Positions 36,616-45,703 of a DNA stretch of 64,000 nucleotides are shown here, in pieces (positions within the stretch are counted from its first letter, which is position 1; each line of letters opens with the position of its first letter). The notes under the pieces were generated by a model. That model did not search any database, was not told the origin of the DNA, and saw only the letters and a program-made list of their open reading frames with translations. The position numbers were made by a program, and so were the translations under genes. The stretch lies in contig NZ_FNWH01000005.1 of NCBI RefSeq assembly GCF_900106585.1, positions 249,962-313,961 on the forward strand, in the 5' to 3' direction. The stretch comes from Acidaminococcus timonensis (GTDB lineage: Bacteria > Bacillota > Negativicutes > Acidaminococcales > Acidaminococcaceae).

Positions 36616-37545
36616 GTGGATTTTCGCGAATTGCAATATGTGGTCACGGTGGCCGATTGCCGGAACGTGACCCAGGCTGCCAGACAATTATATATTTCCC
36701 AGCCTTCCCTGAGCTATGCCCTGGGCCAGATTGAAAAAGAAATGGGTGTAAAGCTGTTCGACCGTTCCCGGCAGCCCCTGGCTCTTACGGACGCCGGCCG
36801 CATCTACGTGAAAATTGCCCGGGAGATTCTCCAGAAACGGACGGAACTGAAGGACCGGCTGGCCGATCTGAAAGACGGCCGGGGCGCCCGGATCAGCCTG
36901 GGGATCCCGGCAGAACGGGCCGGTTTCATGCTGCCTCCCATCATCAACCAGTTCCGGTCCCGGTTCCCCGATTCGGAATTTGCCATCCAGGAAGCCGGTA
37001 CCCGAAAACTGCTGGAAATGCTCCAGAACAACAAAGTCACCTTCCTGATCTGTCCCCTGGACGCCCGGGAAGTACCGGTATCCATGACCTGGGAACTGAT
37101 TTACCGGGAAACCATCCAGCTGATCGCTGCCCCGGATGCCTTCACCGAGGATATGTTCCTGGACAGGGACCACCGGCTGGTGGATTTGCACAAGCTGGCT
37201 TCCATGCCTTTCATCGGCATCAAGAAAGCCCACTCCATCAACTGGAAGGTCCAGGAGATCTTCCGGGAGTACGGAATCGCTCCCCATACCCTGATGGAAG
37301 TGGACAGCAGCTCCACCGCTGCCCAGCTGGGTGCCTGCGGCCTGGGCTTCACCCTGGTGCCCCGCCGTGCCCGGAAGATCCTGGGGCCGGACGCAGACCG
37401 CTGCTGCTACGAATATTCCCCCACCCCCGTCCAGTGGGAAATCAACGCCATCTACAAAAAAGGCGCCTACCTGAACAAGGCCGAACGGTATTTTCTGGAT
37501 CTGCTGAAAGAGTATTTCCAGAAGGAAACCACCGTCCAATTATAA
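36616..37545 (+). CDS. LysR-family transcriptional regulator 1
   Basis: 309 aa. N-terminal winged helix (DFRELQYVVTVADCRNVTQAARQ) followed by the periplasmic-binding-protein-like effector domain. A GTG start at 36616 is chosen because GAGGGAGGG lies 7 bases before it. It is divergent from the V-ATPase operon and convergent with acn1. It may regulate acn1 and the dehydrogenase gene, which share an 80-bp promoter element; that link is inference from position. Confidence 0.88.
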   Translation: MDFRELQYVVTVADCRNVTQAARQLYISQPSLSYALGQIEKEMGVKLFDRSRQPLALTDAGRIYVKIAREILQKRTELKDRLADLKDGRGARISLGIPAERAGFMLPPIINQFRSRFPDSEFAIQEAGTRKLLEMLQNNKVTFLICPLDAREVPVSMTWELIYRETIQLIAAPDAFTEDMFLDRDHRLVDLHKLASMPFIGIKKAHSINWKVQEIFREYGIAPHTLMEVDSSSTAAQLGACGLGFTLVPRRARKILGPDADRCCYEYSPTPVQWEINAIYKKGAYLNKAERYFLDLLKEYFQKETTVQL

Positions 37546-37606
37546 ACCAACACGGAAAAAGCCTTTGCACCGAACTTCGATGCAAAGGCTTTTTCCGTGT
37601 TGGTTT
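37544..37606. terminator. bidirectional terminator between lysR1 and acn1
   Basis: A perfect 26-bp stem (AAACCAACACGGAAAAAGCC... on the left arm) with an 11-base loop; A and T runs inside the arms. It overlaps the lysR1 stop codon and serves the convergent acn1. Confidence 0.85.
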
Positions 37607-37672
37607 CAATCTATGGTTTGGGAAAATCGGGGTCGGGCCGAGAGGGCGGCCCTTCCCCCGACGGTACGCGGT

Positions 37673-39973
37673 TTACAGCCCCTTCCTGGCCCGGTTGAAG
37701 TTGATCAGGCAACCGGCCTTGATGATGGCTTTTTCTTCCTCATTCAGGGGTTTGATGTACAGGCTGATGGGGACGGCGGAACCCTTCTTCACCACATAAG
37801 CCTTGATGTCCTGCATATCCCCAGCCAGGGCTTTCCGGACTTCCGGTACGTAGATGTAGTCACCCACTTCGAAATCCTTGGGTTCCCCTTTCAGATGGAA
37901 GGGCAGCATGCCCCAGTTGATCACATTGCTGCGATACCGTTTCGTGGCATAGTCCTGGGTGATGTTGGCCAGGGCCCCGATGACCCGCTGGCAGCTGGCA
38001 GCCTGTTCCCGGGCGGAACCGTCGCCGGGTTTGTTGGCATAGATAGTGGAGCCAATTTCCGTGTTGGCCAGGGTGGCATTGCCGGGCAGATCCTTCAGTC
38101 CGTCGAACACGGCCTTCAGGTCAGCATCGTCAGCCGTTACATCCTTGCCGGCTTCCCGTGCCACTTCCACTTCCTTCACTGCCTTGGTGCGACCCACATA
38201 GCCCGGATCCCGGCGGCTCAGGGTGAATTCGGCCAGGCCCAGAGGGTTGGACCGGTAGGAGGACGTTTCCCCGGAGGGGATCAGTTCGTCGGTGGTGGTC
38301 ACCGGATCCAGGATCTTGGAGCACACCTTCAGCAGGATGTTCTCACCCAGTTTGGGCAGCGTCGGCCAGTCTTTGATATTCGGCCCGTAGACCAGTTCCT
38401 TCTTCGTGTCCGCTTTGCCAAAGCCGTAGTACACACGAGCCTTGTACGGGCTTTCGTCGAAGTGGTATTCCGGCACATCGCCGAAGGCCTCGGCATATTC
38501 CTCGGCAGAGGTCAGCCGGCCGTTGTTGGCGGCGGTGGCAGCGATGCTGCGGGCATCCATCAGGGCGACGGCAGCCATCTGGCCCTGGCCCGGTTTGGAG
38601 CCTTCCCGGTTCGGGAAGTTCCGGGTGGTGTGACGGATGGACAGGCCGTTGTTGTTGGGGGTATCGCCGGCGCCGAAGCACGGTCCGCAGAAGGCGGTCT
38701 TCACAACGGCCCCGGAGGCCATGAGTTCCGTCAGATAGCCTTTGCGCATCAGGTCCATGTACACGGGCATGGAGGAAGGATAGACGTTCAGGGCGAATTC
38801 TCCGGCCCCGATGAACTTGCCTTTCAGCAGATTGGCGGCTTCCACCACGTTGGTGTAGTTCCCGCCGGCGCACCCGCCGATGACGCCCTGCTGCACCTGC
38901 AGCTTGCCGTCTTTGGTGATCTTGTCACGCAGGGTAAAGGTGGCACGGCCCTGGGCCACTTTGGCAGCGGCTTTTTCCGTTTCGGCCAGGATGTCGTCCA
39001 GGTTGGCATTCAGTTCGTCGATTTCGTAAGCGTTGGACGGATGGAACGGCAGTGCGATCATGGGTTTGATGGTGGACAGGTCGATGGAGACTACGCCATC
39101 GTAGTAGGCTACGTCAGCCGGGGTCAGTTCCTTGTAATCGGCTTCCCGGTTGTGTTCCTTCAGGAACTTGTGGGTATCCTCGTCGGTCCGCCAGATGGAG
39201 GACAGGCAGGTGGTTTCCGTGGTCATCACGTCCACCCCGTTCCGGTAGTCGGTGGTCATGCTGGCTACGCCGGGTCCAACGAATTCCATGACTTTGTTCT
39301 TCACATAGCCGTTCTTGTACACCGCACCGCAGATGGCGATGGCGATATCGTGAGGGCCGACCCAGGGTTTGGGAGTGCCGGTCAGGTACACGGCCACCAC
39401 GCCGGGATACGGGTTATCCCAGGTGTCGCCCAGGATTTGTTTGTCCAGTTCGCCGCCGCCTTCGCCCACGGCCATGGTGCCCAGGGCGCCATACCGGGTA
39501 TGGGAGTCGGAGCCCAGGATCATCTTGCCGCAGCCGGCGTACATTTCACGCATGTACTGGTGGATGACGGCCACATGGGGCGGTACGTAGATGCCGCCGT
39601 ATTTCTGGGCAGCGCTCAGGCCGAACAGGTGGTCATCCTCGTTGATGGTGCCGCCCACAGCGCACAGGGAATTGTGGCAGCAGGTCAGGATGTAGGGCAT
39701 GGGGAATTTATCCATGCCGGAAGCCTTGGCCGTTTGGATGATGCCCACGTAAGTGATATCGTGGCTGGTCAAATCGTCGAAGCGGATTTTCAGATCATCC
39801 ATGTTGTCGTTCAGGTTGTGGTTTTTCAGGATGCTATAGGCGATGGTGCCTTTTTTGGCTTCTTCTTTAGAGACCTTGCGGCCCAGCTTTTGTTCGACGG
39901 CAGCGACTTCCTCTTCCGGAATCATTTCGGTGCCGTGGAGCAGGTAGCCCCCGTTCTTGTACAGTTCGATCAT
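37673..39973 (-). CDS. aconitase-superfamily hydratase (YbhJ-like), acn1
   Basis: 766 aa. Aconitase fold: SDSHTRYG, the iron-sulfur cysteines in [10 protein letters not shown] and [10 protein letters not shown] (where classical aconitases have GSCTN), and GSARE near the C-terminal swivelling domain (classical GSSRE). Closest by motif to E. coli YbhJ and to acn2 at 43.3 kb, its paralogue, not to acn3. Expected reaction: reversible hydration of a tricarboxylate double bond. Start 39973 (AGAGG upstream) replaces a frame to 39994. It shares an 80-bp promoter element with the dehydrogenase gene. Confidence 0.88.
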   Translation of the reverse strand: MIELYKNGGYLLHGTEMIPEEEVAAVEQKLGRKVSKEEAKKGTIAYSILKNHNLNDNMDDLKIRFDDLTSHDITYVGIIQTAKASGMDKFPMPYILTCCHNSLCAVGGTINEDDHLFGLSAAQKYGGIYVPPHVAVIHQYMREMYAGCGKMILGSDSHTRYGALGTMAVGEGGGELDKQILGDTWDNPYPGVVAVYLTGTPKPWVGPHDIAIAICGAVYKNGYVKNKVMEFVGPGVASMTTDYRNGVDVMTTETTCLSSIWRTDEDTHKFLKEHNREADYKELTPADVAYYDGVVSIDLSTIKPMIALPFHPSNAYEIDELNANLDDILAETEKAAAKVAQGRATFTLRDKITKDGKLQVQQGVIGGCAGGNYTNVVEAANLLKGKFIGAGEFALNVYPSSMPVYMDLMRKGYLTELMASGAVVKTAFCGPCFGAGDTPNNNGLSIRHTTRNFPNREGSKPGQGQMAAVALMDARSIAATAANNGRLTSAEEYAEAFGDVPEYHFDESPYKARVYYGFGKADTKKELVYGPNIKDWPTLPKLGENILLKVCSKILDPVTTTDELIPSGETSSYRSNPLGLAEFTLSRRDPGYVGRTKAVKEVEVAREAGKDVTADDADLKAVFDGLKDLPGNATLANTEIGSTIYANKPGDGSAREQAASCQRVIGALANITQDYATKRYRSNVINWGMLPFHLKGEPKDFEVGDYIYVPEVRKALAGDMQDIKAYVVKKGSAVPISLYIKPLNEEEKAIIKAGCLINFNRARKGL

Positions 39974-40055
39974 GATGTTCCCTCTCTCTTTCACAAGTGA
40001 TTTTCCCGTAACAGCTCCGGAACGTCACCGGAGCCTTTCTGTTGTTTTCCCTTTC

Positions 40056-40135
40056 GATGGCTCCATTATATGAGATTTATCAGGCAATTCCCAATACTTG
40101 TACTCCTATAGAAGGTATTGGAGAGATTCTATGGG
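40056..40135 (-). promoter_or_regulatory. acn1 promoter with shared 80-bp control element
   Basis: Minus strand: CCCATAG...CTATAGG inverted repeat, CCAATA...TATTGG inverted repeat, -35 TTGGGA, 18 bases, -10 TATAAT. 64 of 80 positions match the element at 41643-41722 without gaps, and both begin and end at the same points. Confidence 0.75.
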
Positions 40136-40155
40136 GCAGGAGACGGAACGCCTCC

Positions 40156-40310
40156 TGCTGAGAAGTCAGAACGCCCCTGACGGGGCTTTCAGATGTCAGA
40201 CATCAGCTTGTATAGCGATAAAACGCACTCTCTTTGTGCTTGTCGTAACAAGCTGACATCTCGAGGCCCGGCAGGGCCGAGTCTGACTTCTGACATCTCT
40301 GATTCTTATT
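40156..40310. repeat. intergenic inverted and tandem short repeats (GACATCTGA type)
   Basis: Between the dehydrogenase stop and the acn1 control region: GCCCCTGACGGGGC hairpin, GATGTCAG...CTGACATC and CAGCTTGT...ACAAGCTG inverted repeats, then TCTGACTTCTGACATCTCTGA. The same words recur at 45664-45703. No gene is seen here. Confidence 0.6.
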
Positions 40311-40325
40311 CTGCCGTTTTTGCAC

Positions 40326-40358
40326 AAAAAAGCCCCATCCCAAACAGGATGAGGCTTT
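40326..40358 (-). terminator. terminator after the dehydrogenase gene
   Basis: On the minus strand AGCCTCATCC tgttt GGGATGGGGCT followed by a T run, 16 bases past the stop. Confidence 0.75.
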
Positions 40359-40373
40359 CAATTTCTGGACTTT

Positions 40374-41576
40374 TTAGTCAAGGTTTTTCAGCGTATCCAG
40401 CAGGTAATCGGTGAATTCTTCTGCGGTAGCGCCGTCTTTGTCCGTGGTGATGACCACTTTCTTTTCCGTACGGGTGCAGATATCCAGAGCCTTCACCAGC
40501 TTTTCCTTCTTGTCGGCGTAGCCGATGTGGCTGATCATTTCGCCCATGGCCCGGATCAGGCTGCAGGGATCGGCGTACTGGGCCCGGTGGTGCTGTACCA
40601 GGAAGTTTCCCACCCCGTGGATGGCTTCGAACAGGGCGTACTGGTCGCCGATGTTGGAGGAGCTGGCCGTGCCCAGGCCGCCCTGGTATTCGGCAGCCAC
40701 GTCAGTGACGATGTCCCCGTACAGGTTCGGCAGCAGGAATACCTGCATCCCTTTGGTGAATTCCTGGTCCGTGATCTTGGCGGCCATGGCATCCACCAGT
40801 TCTTCCCGGACGGTGATGCCCGGATATTCTTTTTCCACCTGGTGGGCCATCTTCAGGAAGTTGCCGTCCACCAGTTTCACAATGTTGGCCTTGGTGACCA
40901 CGGTCACATTGGTCTTGCCGTTGTTCTTGGCGAATTCAAAGGCAGCCCGGCAGATCCGTTCGGCGCCGGGGCGGGTCAGGACCTTGAAGTCCACGGCCAG
41001 GTCATCGTTTACCTGGATGCCCTTGTTGCCCCAGATGTATTCCCCTTCGATGTTCTCCCGGAAGAACGTCCAGTCGATGCCCTTTTCGGGGATCCGCACC
41101 GGCCGTACAGCGGCATACAGCTGCAGGGCCCGGCGCAGCAGGCTGTTGGCGCTGACCATGTTCGGCCAGGGATCACCGGCCCGGGGCGTCACGAACGGTC
41201 CCTTCACCAGCACGTCGCAGGCCTTGCAGGCTTCCAGCACTTCCGGCGGCAGGCTTTCGTTCTTTTTGGCCCGTTCTTCGATGGTCATGCCCGGGATGGT
41301 CCGGAATTCCACCTTGCCTTCGGCCACTTCTTCGGCCAGCAGGTATTTGGCCACCCGCAGAGCCTGTTCCATGATGTAGGGCCCGATGCCGTCGCCGGGC
41401 AGGATGCCCACGGTGATGTGGCTCAGTTTCTTGAAGTCCTTCCGGGCCGGAGCGTTCTTGATGGTTTCGATCCGTTTGAAGTCCTCCCGAATCAGAGCGC
41501 CGAAACGTTCCATGGCCTTGCGGATGACTTCTTCCTGTGCCTGTTCGTCATATTCCTTCTGATTCATGATTTCCAT
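40374..41576 (-). CDS. isocitrate/isopropylmalate-family dehydrogenase
   Basis: 400 aa. A roughly 45-residue N-terminal extension precedes GILPGDGIGP; ANSLLRRALQLYAAVRP and FRENIEGEY are the substrate-loop motifs, and the Asp metal ligands lie in NLYGDIVTDVAAEYQGG. Family members oxidatively decarboxylate a 2-hydroxy acid; beside three aconitase-type genes isocitrate (giving 2-oxoglutarate) is the natural guess, with homologous substrates possible. Start 41576 has GGGAGA 7 bases before it. It carries the same 80-bp promoter element as acn1. Confidence 0.85.
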   Translation of the reverse strand: MEIMNQKEYDEQAQEEVIRKAMERFGALIREDFKRIETIKNAPARKDFKKLSHITVGILPGDGIGPYIMEQALRVAKYLLAEEVAEGKVEFRTIPGMTIEERAKKNESLPPEVLEACKACDVLVKGPFVTPRAGDPWPNMVSANSLLRRALQLYAAVRPVRIPEKGIDWTFFRENIEGEYIWGNKGIQVNDDLAVDFKVLTRPGAERICRAAFEFAKNNGKTNVTVVTKANIVKLVDGNFLKMAHQVEKEYPGITVREELVDAMAAKITDQEFTKGMQVFLLPNLYGDIVTDVAAEYQGGLGTASSSNIGDQYALFEAIHGVGNFLVQHHRAQYADPCSLIRAMGEMISHIGYADKKEKLVKALDICTRTEKKVVITTDKDGATAEEFTDYLLDTLKNLD

Positions 41577-41642
41577 GGTATACTCTCCCTTTCTCTCAAG
41601 CCACCGTCCGCTTCCACAGCACCGGGGGCAGCTGTTCCTTTT

Positions 41643-41722
41643 GATGGTTCCAGTTTATCCGATTGTTCAGAGCATTTCCAATACTTGTACTCCCATAGGG
41701 GATATTGGAGGGATTCTATGGG
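41643..41722 (-). promoter_or_regulatory. dehydrogenase promoter with shared 80-bp control element
   Basis: Minus strand: CCCATAG-N17-CTATGGG, CCAATA-N19-TATTGG, -35 TTGGAA, 18 bases, -10 TAAACT. Gapless match (64/80) to the acn1 element at 40056-40135. Confidence 0.75.
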
Positions 41723-41738
41723 AGTTGATATATTTTGT

Positions 41739-41845
41739 CCTCCCCTGAAAGGGGAGGAGGACCAGCCAAATGGCTGGTGGAAGGGTCCCACACCCGATGT
41801 GAGACCCCCTACCCGCAAGCGGGTCCTTTCCCCCTTTCAGGGGGA
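41739..41845. repeat. array of five hairpins (REP-like)
   Basis: Five consecutive palindromes in 107 bases: 41739-41757 (CCTCCCC/GGGGAGG), 41761-41778 (ACCAGCC/GGCTGGT), 41783-41807 (GGGTC-CACA/TGTG-GACCC), 41811-41824 (ACCCGC/GCGGGT), 41829-41845 (TCCCCC/GGGGGA). Non-coding, between the prpD-type gene and the dehydrogenase promoter; it could be an RNA-stability or termination region. Confidence 0.75.
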
Positions 41846-41872
41846 CACTGGGCTCACAGCCTGCAACACACC

Positions 41873-43294
41873 TTACACCTCCGGCAGCTTTTCCGCTTCC
41901 GGCAGGCTCAATAACTTCCTCGCCACCTGGGCGGCCTGGTGGGGATACACATTGGCCAGTAACCCCTCCGCCTTCTGCAGGGCCGCCTCCTCGCTGAGGG
42001 GCTTCCGGTACGACCCGGTGGGGTCCTGGATGAACTGCCCCAGCACCCGGCCGTCCTTCAGCTGTACCTTCACCCGGCAGCTCCAGTGGTCCGGGTAGGC
42101 CGCCGTCAGGTCCGCCGCCTCCCGCACCCGGATCCGCCCCAGCATCGTCTGGATGGCCGGGTCCGCCACTTTTTCCGGGGTGAACAGGCTCTGGTCCACC
42201 TGCCCCAACAGCATAGCCCCGGCCAGGGTAAAGGGCAGGGAGAACTTGGCGTCCAGGGGGTTCTGAGGATGCAGGCACCCGTCACTGACGGCGCACTGCT
42301 GGTACCCGATCTTATACGTTTCTGCCTCCAGGCTCACCACGCTGTCCAGGATCCGCTGCTCCGCATCTGCCAGAAGCAGCATCCCCTCTCCCAGGATGGC
42401 CTTCCGCAGGGACAGGGCGCCGTCGATGCCCGCATGGGCACTGCGACAGCAGGGATACGGCTTCATATCCATGTTCAGGATTTCCCAGGTAGTCCCCAGG
42501 CCTTCCGTCAGTTTCTCCAGGTGGCCGCCGTCACTCATGGCATTCAGCAGTCCCCCGTCTTCCGCCTCCAGCACGTGGACCGGACCCTGCATGCCATAGC
42601 GGGCCAGATAGGTGCAGCGCAGACCGGTCATGGCCGCCTGCCCCGGGTTCAGCACCTTGGAGTTCGTGCCGTCCCCCAGGAACGCCCATACCCCCGTGGT
42701 CTGGGACCCGGCCAGTCCCAGGGCCGAAGCCGTTCCTTCCGCATCGAGGCCAAGCAGATGGGCACAGGCCGCTGCCACCCCGAACGTGCCGCAGGTGGCC
42801 GTGGCATGCCAGCCCCGTTTCCGGTGGGCCGCCACTCCGAAGGCCATGCCCACTCGGTGGGCCACTTCGTAGCCGGCCACCAGGGCGGTCAAAAAATTCT
42901 TCCCCGTGCTGCCCAAGGCGTGGCCCAGGCACCAGGCCGCCGGGATCATACTGGAGGAGATGTGGGTCTTGGACCCGGGATGCACATCGTCCAGTTCCAG
43001 GGTATGGGCCAGCATGGCATCCAGCATGGCCGCCTCCGTCACGGACCATCTTTCCTCCAGGGGCTGTCCCAACAGGGCCACCCCCGTGCGCCGGTTTTCC
43101 GGATCCAGGGCCCGCAGGGCCTGTTTCATTCTTTCCACCAGCGGGTCACCCACGGCCCCCAGGGCCACGCTGATCAGATCCAGGGCCCGGTAGACTGCCG
43201 CCTGCTGTACTGTTTCAGGGAGCCCATCCCAAGAAAGGCTGGCCGCAAATGCAGCCAGCTTTCCCAGAGGTGCCTCCCGCACCGTTTGTTCCAT
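41873..43294 (-). CDS. MmgE/PrpD-family protein
   Basis: 473 aa. Family motifs: LDDVHPGSKTHISSSMIPAA, GWHATATCGTFG, and the C-terminal small domain with KVQLKDGR. The family includes 2-methylcitrate dehydratase, cis-aconitate decarboxylase and iminodisuccinate epimerase, all acting on small tri- or dicarboxylates, so the exact reaction is open. It starts 10 bases after acn2 and is the last gene of a prpF-acn2-prpD type operon. Confidence 0.85.
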   Translation of the reverse strand: MEQTVREAPLGKLAAFAASLSWDGLPETVQQAAVYRALDLISVALGAVGDPLVERMKQALRALDPENRRTGVALLGQPLEERWSVTEAAMLDAMLAHTLELDDVHPGSKTHISSSMIPAAWCLGHALGSTGKNFLTALVAGYEVAHRVGMAFGVAAHRKRGWHATATCGTFGVAAACAHLLGLDAEGTASALGLAGSQTTGVWAFLGDGTNSKVLNPGQAAMTGLRCTYLARYGMQGPVHVLEAEDGGLLNAMSDGGHLEKLTEGLGTTWEILNMDMKPYPCCRSAHAGIDGALSLRKAILGEGMLLLADAEQRILDSVVSLEAETYKIGYQQCAVSDGCLHPQNPLDAKFSLPFTLAGAMLLGQVDQSLFTPEKVADPAIQTMLGRIRVREAADLTAAYPDHWSCRVKVQLKDGRVLGQFIQDPTGSYRKPLSEEAALQKAEGLLANVYPHQAAQVARKLLSLPEAEKLPEV

Positions 43295-43304
43295 TAGGAT
43301 GGCC

Positions 43305-45587
43305 TCAGCTTTCTTTGAACAGGTTGATCATGGACCCGGCCAGCAGGGTCTTCCGTTCCGTGTCGTTCAGGATCTTCAGGTCCAGGTGCAGGGTCCGGGT
43401 GCTGCCATCGGTGCCAATGACCGTGGCGTCGATGCCACCTTTGTTTTCGGCTACGATCTCACGGATGTTCGGCAGCCATACCCATTCGCCCACCTTCAGG
43501 TCGATGTGGTCGTCCGGGTTCGTGAAGGGCAGCATGCCCCAGTTCACGCAGTTGCTGCGATACCGTTTCGTGGCGTATTCGATGCAGATGTTGGCCAGGC
43601 CGCCCAGCACCTTCTGGCAGGACGCCGCATATTCACGGGCGGAACCATCCCCCGGCCGTTTGGCGTACAGCACGGAGCCGATACCGGTGGTCGCCAGCAG
43701 GGTATCCAGGTTCTTGTTCACGTCGATGCCCACATTCTTCAGCGGAGCATAGAATTCTGCAGCGGTCTTCCGGTCGCCGGCCAAACGGGCTTTTTCATAG
43801 GCCTGGGCAGCTTTGGCCCGGCCCACATACTTCGGATCCTTCCGCAGCAGGGTAAATTCGGAGATCTTATAGGGGTTGGACCGGTAGGAAGCCGTTTCCC
43901 CGGATGGGATCAGTTCGTCGGTGGTGGTCACTTCGTCCCGGATGACGGAAGCCACCTGGAGCAGCAGGTTGTCGGTCAGGTGTTCCATGGCCGGCCAGTC
44001 CTTGATGAACGGTCCATAGACGATTTCCGTTTCCGGCTGGGCCTTGCCGAAGCCGTTGTAGACCACGTTGTCATAGATTTTCTTGTTGAACGTGAACGCC
44101 GGGATGTCCTCTGGTTTGAACACGTCCTTGATTTCCTCGGCGGAGGTCAGATAGCCACCGTTGAAGGCCGTGGCCGCAATGCTCTTGGAATCCATCAGAG
44201 CAGCGGAAGCCACCTGGCCCATATTGGGTTTGGAGCCTTCCCGGTTCGGATAGTTCCGGGTGGAATGGCGCAGCACGAAGGCATTGTTTTCCGGGCAGTC
44301 ACTGGCACCGAAGCAGGGTCCGCAAAACGCGGTCTTCACCCGCACGCCTTCCGTCATCAGGTCATTGACGATACCGTCCTTGTTCAGCTCGGTGAGCACC
44401 GGCTGGGAAGCGGGGTAGATGTTCAGGGGGAACATGCCCAGGCCCCGGTTTTCGGCTCTGGCCACCTGGTCCACATAGGAGATGTTTTCGAAGGAACCGG
44501 CCGCGCAGCCGGCGATGGCAGCCTGGTCCACCCGAATGCGGCCGTTCTTCTGGATCTTGCTCAACATATCCGGATGGATGTCCGGGTTGTTCTCGAAGAC
44601 AGTTTTGGCGTTATCTTCCACGTACTTCATGTATTTTTCCGGACGGGCGATCACGTCCTTCAGCGGGAAGGCATTGGACGGATGGTACGGCAGGGCGATC
44701 ATGGGTTCCACCGTACTCAGGTCGATGTGAATCAGGCGGTCATAGTAGGCCTTGTCGCCGGGCACCAGGTGCTTGTAATCGGCTTCCCGGTCGTGGATCC
44801 TGTAATCTTCCCGTACCTTGTCATCGGTTTCCCAGATGGAGGTCAGGCAGGCGGATTCCGTGGTCATGGTGTCGATGCCGTTCCGGGTATCCATGGATAA
44901 GGAGGCGATGCCGGGGCCGAAGAATTCCAGGATCCGGTTCTTCACGAAGCCGTTCTTGAACGTGGCACCGATCAGGGTCAGAGCTACATCCATGGGTCCC
45001 ACCCAGGGTTTGATGAAGCCGGTCAGGTAGATGCCCACCACTTCCGGGTATTTCAGTTCATAGGTCTTGTCCAGCATGGCTTTGGCTACTTCCGGGCCCC
45101 CTTCGCCGATGGCCAGGCAACCCTGGCTGCCGTACCGGGTGTGGGAATCGGACACGATGGCCATGCTGCCGCCCTTGACGATCATTTCCCGCATGTAGGA
45201 ATGGATGACGGCTTCATGGGGCGGTACGAAGATGCCGCCGTACTTCTTGCAGATGGTCTCGGCGTATTTGTGCACATCGGAGTTGATGGTGCCGCCTACG
45301 GCGCACAGACAGTTGTGGCAGTTGGTGAACACCGTAGGCACCGGGAATTTCTTCAGGCCGGAAGCACAGGCGGTCTGCATGATGCCCACATAGGTATTGT
45401 CGTACACGCCGATGGAGTCGAACTTCAGCTGCAGGTTGGCCGGGTCGCCGCTGGTGTTGTGGTCTTCGATGATCTGGTAGGCAATGGTGTGCTTTTTGCC
45501 TTCAGCCGCATCCAGTTCCGGATGATCCTTGGCCGGTACCGGTTTGCCGTCAACCAGGTAATGTCCTTCTGCAAAACATTCAATCAT
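43305..45587 (-). CDS. aconitase-superfamily hydratase (YbhJ-like), acn2
   Basis: 760 aa, clear paralogue of acn1 over its full length. The same motifs are seen: [22 protein letters not shown] at the first cysteine, [10 protein letters not shown] for the other two, and DGSARE at the C-terminal domain. Reaction presumed to be hydration/dehydration of a tricarboxylate other than, or in addition to, citrate. GAGGAG lies 9 bases before the ATG. Middle gene of the prpF-acn2-prpD set. Confidence 0.88.
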   Translation of the reverse strand: MIECFAEGHYLVDGKPVPAKDHPELDAAEGKKHTIAYQIIEDHNTSGDPANLQLKFDSIGVYDNTYVGIMQTACASGLKKFPVPTVFTNCHNCLCAVGGTINSDVHKYAETICKKYGGIFVPPHEAVIHSYMREMIVKGGSMAIVSDSHTRYGSQGCLAIGEGGPEVAKAMLDKTYELKYPEVVGIYLTGFIKPWVGPMDVALTLIGATFKNGFVKNRILEFFGPGIASLSMDTRNGIDTMTTESACLTSIWETDDKVREDYRIHDREADYKHLVPGDKAYYDRLIHIDLSTVEPMIALPYHPSNAFPLKDVIARPEKYMKYVEDNAKTVFENNPDIHPDMLSKIQKNGRIRVDQAAIAGCAAGSFENISYVDQVARAENRGLGMFPLNIYPASQPVLTELNKDGIVNDLMTEGVRVKTAFCGPCFGASDCPENNAFVLRHSTRNYPNREGSKPNMGQVASAALMDSKSIAATAFNGGYLTSAEEIKDVFKPEDIPAFTFNKKIYDNVVYNGFGKAQPETEIVYGPFIKDWPAMEHLTDNLLLQVASVIRDEVTTTDELIPSGETASYRSNPYKISEFTLLRKDPKYVGRAKAAQAYEKARLAGDRKTAAEFYAPLKNVGIDVNKNLDTLLATTGIGSVLYAKRPGDGSAREYAASCQKVLGGLANICIEYATKRYRSNCVNWGMLPFTNPDDHIDLKVGEWVWLPNIREIVAENKGGIDATVIGTDGSTRTLHLDLKILNDTERKTLLAGSMINLFKES

Positions 45588-45663
45588 GATTCAGTCTCCT
45601 CTGTTTTTCTAACGGATCCAACTCTCTTCCATCAGATCCTCTATCTTCTCTTTTCAAACCCAA

Positions 45664-45703
45664 TCAAGCTGACATCTGACATCTGGTGTCTGACATCTCC
45701 TTA
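45664..45703. repeat. short degenerate tandem repeat (CTGACATCT words)
   Basis: AGCTGACATCTGACATCTGG followed by TGTCTGACATCTCC: three to four imperfect copies of an 8-9 base word between acn2 and prpF. Confidence 0.6.

Noticed and set aside
40156-40310. Small gene in the acn1-dehydrogenase gap
   Set aside because: Only a short frame (40193-40414) is open; it crosses hairpins and repeats, has no ribosome-binding site, and overlaps the terminator.
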